Below are positions 1 through 4,951 of a stretch of 6,130 nt of DNA, one piece after another. Each line of letters begins with the position of its first letter. Within the stretch, counting starts at the first letter, position 1. Source of the stretch: Oscillospiraceae bacterium (GTDB taxonomy: Bacteria > Bacillota > Clostridia > Oscillospirales > Oscillospiraceae); contig JAFZQQ010000108.1 in NCBI GenBank assembly GCA_017620315.1, positions 1 through 6,130 of the forward strand. Reading direction: 5' to 3'. The position numbers were made by a program, and so were the translations under genes. Below the pieces are notes generated by a model. That model was not told where the DNA came from. It was given only the letters and a program-made list of their open reading frames with translations, and did no database searches.

Positions 1-109
1 GCAGCACACGGTCGAAACGCTCATAGGACGCAGGATCATCGCCGATCAGGTCGAGCCCGGCAGCACGCTGACGGTGGACGTGAAAAACGGCGCTCTGACA
101 GTGGAATAA
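1..109 (+). CDS. clpB: ClpB-type AAA+ disaggregase, C-terminal end only
   Basis: Partial gene: only the last 35 codons are present, read from base 2 to the TAA at 107-109. The peptide contains VETLIGRRIIADQVEPG followed by STLTVDV and ends in LTVE. It resembles the extreme C-terminus (small D2 subdomain) of ClpB chaperones from Clostridia, where a VETL..ARxI segment leads into a PG(S/D)T-(L/I)-x-(V/I)-DV strand. ClpB is a cytoplasmic hexameric ATPase that extracts polypeptides from aggregates together with DnaK. No ATPase motif lies inside the window, so the call rests on this tail alone. ClpC or another Clp ATPase is the main alternative, but ClpC tails usually differ. An intrinsic terminator starts 7 bases after the stop, so this gene ends its transcription unit. 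Confidence 0.7.
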   Translation, partial: QHTVETLIGRRIIADQVEPGSTLTVDVKNGALTVE

Positions 110-116
110 GGCTCAT

Positions 117-142
117 AAAAAGCGGCGATTTTGCCGCTTTTT
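117..142 (+). terminator. Intrinsic terminator after the clpB-like gene
   Basis: A perfect 10-bp inverted repeat, AAAAAGCGGC (117-126) and GCCGCTTTTT (133-142), surrounds a 6-base loop. The GC core is followed by a T run. The matching upstream A run means it could also terminate transcription from the opposite strand. It begins 7 bases after the stop codon at 109 and separates the clpB-like gene from the next promoter. Confidence 0.9.
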
Positions 143-168
143 ATGTTATAACTTTATAGGAAGTGTAT

Positions 169-197
169 TTGACATCACGCCCCGACTTTGCGATTAT
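169..197 (+). promoter_or_regulatory. Predicted sigma-A-type promoter for the c-di-GMP gene
   Basis: A consensus -35 box TTGACA sits at 169-174. After a 17-base spacer comes GATTAT at 192-197, which matches TATAAT at 4 of 6 positions including the key A2 and T6. A TG at 189-190, one base upstream, makes it an extended -10. Transcription would start near 203-205, giving a leader of about 36 bases, too short for a riboswitch. The region 143-224 is strikingly A/T-rich compared with the flanking genes. Shifted -10 readings such as TATAGA at 195-200 are possible but give a poor spacer. Confidence 0.6.
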
Positions 198-225
198 AGA
201 ATATGTAAAAATATATCTTTTTTCA

Positions 226-234
226 GGGGGGGTG
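226..234 (+). promoter_or_regulatory. G-rich ribosome binding site GGGGGGTGA
   Basis: GGGGGGTGA matches the anti-Shine-Dalgarno complement GGAGGTGA with G in place of the A (a G-U wobble). The core (228-232) ends 7 bases before the ATG at 240. This supports ATG 240 as the start; no other in-frame start with a better site is visible upstream. Confidence 0.7.
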
Positions 235-239
235 AGCCA

Positions 240-2762
240 ATGAGCGGGACTGTTGTGCCGGACGAAATCAAAAAAAGCGCGTCCATGGAGCTTGTGAAGC
301 TCATGCTCGAGCCCTATGACGAGCTTGTCGAGGTCGACACCTTCCACGGCCGCATGCGCGCGCTGCACCATACGGAAGGCAAATATTTCGTGCCCATCAT
401 CGACTCGTCGGTGCGCGACCTGGCAAAATACTCCGTTGAGTACATGATCCACCCCGAGGATCGGGATGCGTACATCGCGGCTACCGACATGGAGACGCTG
501 CCAAAGCGTCTCGCCGAGTCGGAGACCCCGGGCGTTATCCGGGCAAGGTTCCGCTACAGGCTGCTCTCGGGCGGCTGGCGTCTTGTTGAGCAGGTGACTG
601 TGGGCGGAGCGAACCAGGGCCTGCCCGACGGGCTGTACTACACCTTCATATTCGACCTTGAGGATACCCCCGCGCGGGAAGGCCCGGAAGCGCCCCCGGA
701 GCTTCGCAGCGAGCTCACCGGACTGATGTGGGAGGAATCCTTCTTTGCGCACGCGCGCGAGCTGATCCGCAAGCATCCCGAGGGCTGGTGCATGATCGCG
801 ATAGATCTTGAGCATTTCAAGCTGTTCAACGAATGGTACGGGCGCAAGCAGGGCGACCTTCTGCTCGCGGAGATAGGCGGCCGCCTGGGCAAGGCGGCGG
901 AGGAGACGGGCGGGCTTGCCTGTTATTACGGGCAGGATGATTTTGTGCTGCTTGTCCCGGAAAACGCCGAATGGATAAGCGGTCTCTACGACGAGCTTCA
1001 CAGGCTTGTCACCGAGCATGGCGCTTCCGTTGGCTTCATGCCGGCGTTCGGCATCACGCCGATGTCCGCCGTCGACCAGGTAGAGGATGTTTACGACCGC
1101 GCCGCGCTTGCCTCACACAGGGCGAAGGAGAGCTATCACGACCGTATCTGCACCTACGACCCCGCCCTTTTCAAGCAGACGGAGCGGGAATATCAGATCC
1201 TTTCGGACTTCCAGCAGGCGCTGGAGGAGCACGAGCTCTTCATCGTGCTGCAGCCGCAGTGCGTCATCTCCACCGGGCGGGTCGTCGGCGCCGAGTCGCT
1301 GGTCCGCTGGCGCCGTGAGGACGGCGAGATGATCTCTCCCGGCATTTTTGTGCCGGTGCTGGAGGAATACGGCTTCGTTACCGAGCTCGACAAATACGTC
1401 TGGGAAGAGGTTTGCGCGTGGCAGAAACGCTGGATAGACGGCGGACACACGCCGCTGCCCGTCTCGGTCAACGTCTCGCAGATCGACATCTTCACCATCG
1501 ACGTGCCGGATTATCTTGAACAGCTTCTCAAAAAATACTCCCTGTCGCCGGAGGTCGTGAAGGTCGAGATAACCGAGTCTGCCTATGTAGACAACGACTC
1601 GGTCGTTGACGCCGTGCAGCGGCTGCGGGACAAGGGCTTCCTTGTGCTGATGGACGATTTCGGCAGCGGCTATTCCTCGCTCAATATGCTGCGAAGCCTG
1701 AATGTGGACGTGATCAAGCTGGACGCACAGTTCCTCAGAATGAACAAGGGCGACCGCAAAGGCATACAGATCATCGAATCCATCGTCGACATGGCAAAAA
1801 CGATGGGCATGCCCATCATCGTCGAGGGCGTGGAAACGCAGGAGGAGATAGAATTCCTTTCCAGCCTCGGATGCAGCTATGTGCAGGGCTACTATTTCTA
1901 TCGTCCCATGCCCGCAAGAGACTTTGAAAAGCTCATCTCCGCTCCGGAAAAGATAGACACCGCCGGCTTCCGGTTTAAGGCGAAGAATCAGTTCCACGCG
2001 CGCGAGTTCCTCGACCAGAACCTTTTCAGCGACGCGATGCTCAACAATATCCTCGGCCCTGTCGCCTTTGTTTCGAGAAGCGGAGATTCGGTTGACATAA
2101 CTCGGTGCAACCGACAGTTTTTCGACGCGATGGACACCCGCGGCTTTACGGGCATCACCAAGAACGTCGAGAAATATGTCCCGGAGGAGGAGCGAGCGAG
2201 GATATTCGAGCTGCTCGATACGGCCGAGAGGGAGCCGCTTACCGGCGCGGTGGGCGTGCTGCCGTTTATCCGCTCGACAGGAGAGCTGCAGCGTTTTGAG
2301 ATACGCATTTATTTCATGGAAGAGGACGAGAGCGGCAAGAAGTTCTATGTTTCGGTGCGCAATCTGGGCGGCATGGTGTCGCTGAGCGACAGGATGCGCC
2401 TGCTCTCGGAGTCCGCGGCGGACAGCGTGGCGTTTATGACACGCGGAGCCGACGGATGGATCTACCGCCTGGTGCTCCATGGGTTGGAGCACGATTTGGG
2501 TCTCAGCCGTGAGGCGATGGAGGAGGAGCTCCGCGACGGAAGCTTTCTGAAGCACACCCCGCCCGGAACCGCGGAGGCGTTCCGCGCTCTTGCGGACGAG
2601 ACCGGCACGAGCGGCATCCGCAGAGAGGACGAGCCGCCCATGGAGTTTCGCTTTACCACGGACGACGGCAGGGTGCTCACGCTGCTGCTGTGGTGCTATC
2701 ACGTCCGCGACCGCGCGGGCGGAGTTGAATACGCCCTGCTGCTTCGCAAGAAAGACGATTGA
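240..2762 (+). CDS. PAS-like / degenerate GGDEF / EAL c-di-GMP phosphodiesterase with C-terminal sensory extension
   Basis: 840-residue cytoplasmic protein with no membrane segment or signal peptide, predicted to hydrolyse cyclic di-GMP to pGpG. Residues about 25-140 look PAS-like, with the typical HPEDR (71-75) before the last strands. Residues about 155-310 form a GGDEF domain. D189, F193, K194, N197 and G205-D206 are kept, but the signature is GQDDF (231-235) and there is no RxxD inhibitory site at the usual offset, so cyclase activity is doubtful. Residues about 318-567 form the EAL domain, with the motif present as E352-S-L. The expected metal and catalytic residues Q338, N411, E446, D472-D473 in DDFGSGYSS, K493, E529 in EGVET and Q549 in QGYYFYRPMP are all present, so phosphodiesterase activity is likely. 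About 270 more residues follow, probably two PAS-like regions (about 600-715 and 725-838). It probably has its own promoter (169-197). The family call is firm; the activity is inferred. Confidence 0.93.
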   Translation: MSGTVVPDEIKKSASMELVKLMLEPYDELVEVDTFHGRMRALHHTEGKYFVPIIDSSVRDLAKYSVEYMIHPEDRDAYIAATDMETLPKRLAESETPGVIRARFRYRLLSGGWRLVEQVTVGGANQGLPDGLYYTFIFDLEDTPAREGPEAPPELRSELTGLMWEESFFAHARELIRKHPEGWCMIAIDLEHFKLFNEWYGRKQGDLLLAEIGGRLGKAAEETGGLACYYGQDDFVLLVPENAEWISGLYDELHRLVTEHGASVGFMPAFGITPMSAVDQVEDVYDRAALASHRAKESYHDRICTYDPALFKQTEREYQILSDFQQALEEHELFIVLQPQCVISTGRVVGAESLVRWRREDGEMISPGIFVPVLEEYGFVTELDKYVWEEVCAWQKRWIDGGHTPLPVSVNVSQIDIFTIDVPDYLEQLLKKYSLSPEVVKVEITESAYVDNDSVVDAVQRLRDKGFLVLMDDFGSGYSSLNMLRSLNVDVIKLDAQFLRMNKGDRKGIQIIESIVDMAKTMGMPIIVEGVETQEEIEFLSSLGCSYVQGYYFYRPMPARDFEKLISAPEKIDTAGFRFKAKNQFHAREFLDQNLFSDAMLNNILGPVAFVSRSGDSVDITRCNRQFFDAMDTRGFTGITKNVEKYVPEEERARIFELLDTAEREPLTGAVGVLPFIRSTGELQRFEIRIYFMEEDESGKKFYVSVRNLGGMVSLSDRMRLLSESAADSVAFMTRGADGWIYRLVLHGLEHDLGLSREAMEEELRDGSFLKHTPPGTAEAFRALADETGTSGIRREDEPPMEFRFTTDDGRVLTLLLWCYHVRDRAGGVEYALLLRKKDD

Positions 2763-2768
2763 TACGAG

Positions 2769-2796
2769 GGGGCTGCGGCTAAAAAAACGCAGCCCC
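2769..2796 (+). other. Stable hairpin without a T run, just after the c-di-GMP gene
   Basis: GGGGCTGCG (2769-2777) pairs perfectly with CGCAGCCCC (2788-2796) around a 10-base loop containing seven A's. It starts 6 bases after the stop at 2760-2762. The following bases are GAAAACTG, so it lacks the T run of a classical plus-strand terminator. It may protect the 3' end of the mRNA, act as a processing site or attenuate partly. Confidence 0.6.
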
Positions 2797-2806
2797 GAAA
2801 ACTGTG

Positions 2807-2831
2807 AAAAAAAAAGCGGCGCAAAAGCCGC
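2807..2831 (-). terminator. Minus-strand terminator-like hairpin next to the following ribosome site
   Basis: GCGGC (2816-2820) and GCCGC (2827-2831) form a short stem with a 6-base loop. Nine A's (2807-2815) lie on its plus-strand 5' side. Read on the minus strand this is a GC stem followed by nine T's, the form of an intrinsic terminator. No minus-strand gene is credible nearby, so it would block antisense transcription, or it acts only as RNA structure at the 5' end of the next gene: the stem ends exactly where the GGGGAGG ribosome site begins. The stem has only 5 bp, so strength is uncertain. Confidence 0.4.
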
Positions 2832-2838
2832 GGGGAGG
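2832..2838 (+). promoter_or_regulatory. Ribosome binding site GGGGAGG fixing the start at 2845
   Basis: GGGGAGG ends 6 bases before ATG 2845. The reading frame stays open well upstream into the end of the c-di-GMP gene, but that part is out of frame with a certain gene and encodes an Arg/Ala-rich shadow peptide. This site therefore decides the start. Confidence 0.85.
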
Positions 2839-2844
2839 CTCGAT

Positions 2845-3981
2845 ATGGCAAATAAAAGCGATCTTGACCGCGACAGATGGATGCTCAAGGGAGCGCTTGC
2901 AAAAAAAGGGTATGACTGGTGGTGGCACTCCTTCACCGCCGAGAACGCGGAAACGGGAGAGAAAAAGCCTTTCTATGTGGAATTCTTTACCTGCAACCCG
3001 GCGCTTGCGGAGGATTCGCCGCGCATCGTCTGGCATCTGTCCGAGCAGGAGCGCGGGAAAATGCGCCCGTCCTATCTGATGGTCAACGCGGGCTTCTGGG
3101 GCGAGGAGAAGGGCCAGCTCCACCGCTTTTTCGCCTGGAAGGACGTGCGCGTGCGAGAGGGCGCGCCATACGAGATCGACGCCGCGGACTGCTTTTGCAG
3201 CGAAACGCACACCCGCGGCAGCATAGACGTCACGCCCGAGCAGGCCGCGGCGCATCCCGAGTGGATGAGCGACGCGGGAAGCATTTCGTGGGAGCTTGAG
3301 ATAGACAAGCGCGTCTCCTTCCATGTGGGCTACGGCGCGGGAAGGTTTTTCCGCGACCTGAACGCCTTTGAGATGTTCTGGCACGCAGAGGGCATGAAGA
3401 CGCTCTACCGCGGCGAGATCGTTTTAAACGGCGTAAGGTATCTGGTTCGGCCCGAGACCTGCTTCGGCTATGCCGACAAGAACTGGGGCGGTGATTTCAC
3501 CAGCCCCTGGGTGTGGCTCTCGTCGAACAACCTTGTCAGCAAAAAGACGGGAAAGCGGCTCGAAAACAGCGTTTTTGAGATTGGCGGAGGCCGGCCGAAG
3601 GTGTTCGGCGCTGCGCTTGAGAGAAAGCTGCTCGGCGCGTTCTGGTATGAGGGGAAAAACTATGAATTCAACTTCTCAAAGTTCTGGACGCTCTCCGGCA
3701 CGGAGTTCGACTGCCGCGAGACCGAGGACGAGATCCTCTGGCACGTTGTCCAGACCACGGCGACGGCGAAGCTGGACACGCAGATACGCTGCGCGAAAAA
3801 GGATATGCTGAACATCCGCTACGAGGCGCCGACCGGGCTGAAGCGGCACAACCGCCTGTGGAACGGCGGCAACGGCACCGGCACGCTCAGGCTCTACCGC
3901 CGGAGCTTCGGGAAAGAAACGCTCATCGACGAAATCACCGCGGAAAACGTGGGCTGCGAATACGGCGAATATGACAAGTAA
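2845..3981 (+). CDS. Tocopherol-cyclase-family-like protein
   Basis: 378 residues from the ATG set by the GGGGAGG site, close to the roughly 360 residues of cyanobacterial tocopherol cyclases. The best family mark is YADKNWGGDF (from 209) followed by W222-V-W224-L-S-S-N228, which parallels the (Y/F)xEKNWG...WxWxQxN signature of the tocopherol cyclase family and of related lipocalin-like CrtC/AttH double-barrel proteins. Other features are an aromatic N-terminus (Y23-D-W25-W26-W27-H-S-F), many Trp and Tyr residues and a C-terminal HNRLWNGGNGTG strand-turn segment. No signal peptide or membrane helix is seen. Characterised relatives cyclise or hydrate prenyl lipids; whether this one is an enzyme or a lipid-binding protein is unknown, and D211 replaces the usual Glu. 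The SDR gene starts 13 bases downstream, so they are probably co-transcribed. Family moderately sure, substrate not determinable. Confidence 0.72.
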   Translation: MANKSDLDRDRWMLKGALAKKGYDWWWHSFTAENAETGEKKPFYVEFFTCNPALAEDSPRIVWHLSEQERGKMRPSYLMVNAGFWGEEKGQLHRFFAWKDVRVREGAPYEIDAADCFCSETHTRGSIDVTPEQAAAHPEWMSDAGSISWELEIDKRVSFHVGYGAGRFFRDLNAFEMFWHAEGMKTLYRGEIVLNGVRYLVRPETCFGYADKNWGGDFTSPWVWLSSNNLVSKKTGKRLENSVFEIGGGRPKVFGAALERKLLGAFWYEGKNYEFNFSKFWTLSGTEFDCRETEDEILWHVVQTTATAKLDTQIRCAKKDMLNIRYEAPTGLKRHNRLWNGGNGTGTLRLYRRSFGKETLIDEITAENVGCEYGEYDK

Positions 3982-3982
3982 C

Positions 3983-3990
3983 GGAGGTGG
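3983..3990 (+). promoter_or_regulatory. Ribosome binding site GGAGGTGG fixing the SDR start at 3995
   Basis: GGAGGTGG is a near-perfect anti-Shine-Dalgarno match. Its GGAGG core ends 7 bases before ATG 3995. An upstream in-frame ATG at 3971 overlaps the end of the previous gene and would place this site inside the coding region, so 3995 is preferred. Confidence 0.88.
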
Positions 3991-3994
3991 GAAG

Positions 3995-4951
3995 ATGAAA
4001 GAGACGAACAAGCTCCACGAGGTAAAAAACATGTGCATCGTGCTCACCGGGGCAAGCTCGGGCATCGGGCTTGAGGTGCTGCGCCAGCTTGCGTGGGGCA
4101 AGGGCAACCGCATACTCGCGGTAGCGCGGCATGTGGACAATCTTTCGGACTTTGCGGGCAACGTGACGCCGTTTGCCTGCGACATCAGCACCCGCGAGGG
4201 CGTCGACCGCGTCTTCGACAAGGCAGAGGAGCTTTTCGGAAAAATCGACCTGTTTTACGCCAACGCGGGCTTCCCATACTACGAGGAATTCAATTATACC
4301 GACTGGGACCGCGTGGACGCGATGTTCCGCACCAATACCATCTCGCCCATCTACACCTACGCAAGATATCTGCGGCATCTGGACGGGCGCCCCGGCATCC
4401 TTGCCTATACCATCAGCGCCATCGGCGAGATGGCTATGCCGGGCTACGCGATCTACTCCTCGTCCAAGTTCGCGCTCAACGGCTTCCAGCAGGCGATCCG
4501 TCTGGAAAAGCCGGACAATCTGCAGATCACCTGCCTCTATCCCGTGGCTACGGACACGAATTTCTTCAAGGTGGCCAACCCGGTGGAGTTTGAAAAGCCC
4601 TTCCCCGTCCAGAAGCCCGAGCATGTGGCAAAGAAGATGATCGAGGGCATCGAGAGCGGCAAGGCGCGTGTGTCCCCGAGCGGACTGTTTGGCTTCGCCA
4701 AGGTGCTCATGGGCGTCGCGCCGCCGGTACGCACGGTGTACTGGAAGCTTGAGACCGCTAAACTTGAGCGCTTCAAGGAGCGTCTCGCGCAGTATCACGA
4801 GCGTCTGCAGGAGAACGTCAAGACCGCCGTTGAAAAGGGCCGCGAGGTCAGCGAGACCCTGCGCGAAAAGGAGCAGGACGTCCGCCGTGATCTGGAGGAG
4901 AAGGCGGCGAAGGTTCGCGACGAGCTGAAGGACAGATATCATGGACTATAA
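3995..4951 (+). CDS. Short-chain dehydrogenase/reductase with charged 11-mer-repeat tail
   Basis: 318 residues from ATG 3995. It is a classical SDR, an NAD(P)-dependent oxidoreductase of alcohol/carbonyl groups with a Rossmann fold. Visible marks are the cofactor loop TGASSGIG (18-25), D63 of the adenine-contact strand (ACDIS), N90-A-G92, N114 in the helix before the active site, S141 (TISAIG) and Y154-SSS-K158, which complete the N/S/Y/K tetrad with normal spacing. The catalytic core ends near residue 245. From about W250 the protein continues as a long, very charged helix to the end, including three hendecad repeats (284-316), which is beyond a typical 250-residue SDR. There is no signal peptide. 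The gene lies 13 bases after the tocopherol-cyclase-like gene and overlaps the next gene by 11 bases, so translation of the trio is probably coupled. The substrate is unknown; the neighbours suggest a hydrophobic one. Confidence 0.92.
   Translation: MKETNKLHEVKNMCIVLTGASSGIGLEVLRQLAWGKGNRILAVARHVDNLSDFAGNVTPFACDISTREGVDRVFDKAEELFGKIDLFYANAGFPYYEEFNYTDWDRVDAMFRTNTISPIYTYARYLRHLDGRPGILAYTISAIGEMAMPGYAIYSSSKFALNGFQQAIRLEKPDNLQITCLYPVATDTNFFKVANPVEFEKPFPVQKPEHVAKKMIEGIESGKARVSPSGLFGFAKVLMGVAPPVRTVYWKLETAKLERFKERLAQYHERLQENVKTAVEKGREVSETLREKEQDVRRDLEEKAAKVRDELKDRYHGL
4844..4942 (+). repeat. Three tandem 11-residue (hendecad) repeats in the SDR tail
   Basis: At protein level, residues 284-294, 295-305 and 306-316 align as x-V-x-x-x-L-x-x-(K/R)-x-x: EVSETLREKEQ, DVRRDLEEKAA and KVRDELKDRYH. 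V285, V296 and V307, and L289, L300 and L311, recur exactly every 11 residues, with charged residues filling nearly everything else. The DNA units of 33 bases are diverged, so the repeat is old or kept by selection on the protein. Such 11-mers form a straight amphipathic helix or a right-handed coiled coil. Confidence 0.65.
4927..4932 (+). promoter_or_regulatory. Ribosome binding site GAAGGA inside the SDR gene
   Basis: GAAGGA ends 8 bases before ATG 4941 and lies within the last codons of the SDR gene. It supports 4941 as the start of the flavoenzyme and implies translational coupling between the two genes. Confidence 0.7.

Noticed and set aside
204..239. Possible c-di-GMP riboswitch before the c-di-GMP gene
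   Set aside because: The predicted leader is only about 36 bases and holds no structured aptamer.
2590..2844. Upstream extension of the tocopherol-cyclase-like reading frame
   Set aside because: It overlaps the certain end of the c-di-GMP gene in another frame and encodes an Arg/Ala-rich peptide. The GGGGAGG site and ATG at 2845 give a proper start.
1113..2936. Open minus-strand frame of 607 codons opposite the c-di-GMP gene
   Set aside because: It lies antisense to a gene with clear GGDEF/EAL motifs, and its translation is His/Arg/Leu-rich with no recognisable domain. It is a by-product of GC-rich codon use.
3971..3994. Alternative SDR start at ATG 3971
   Set aside because: It lies inside the previous gene, and the strong GGAGGTGG site would fall downstream of it; the site is well placed for ATG 3995.
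3935..4942. Open minus-strand frame of 335 codons opposite the SDR
   Set aside because: It mirrors the SDR gene almost exactly; the SDR has a full catalytic tetrad and a good ribosome site, while this frame has no recognisable motif.
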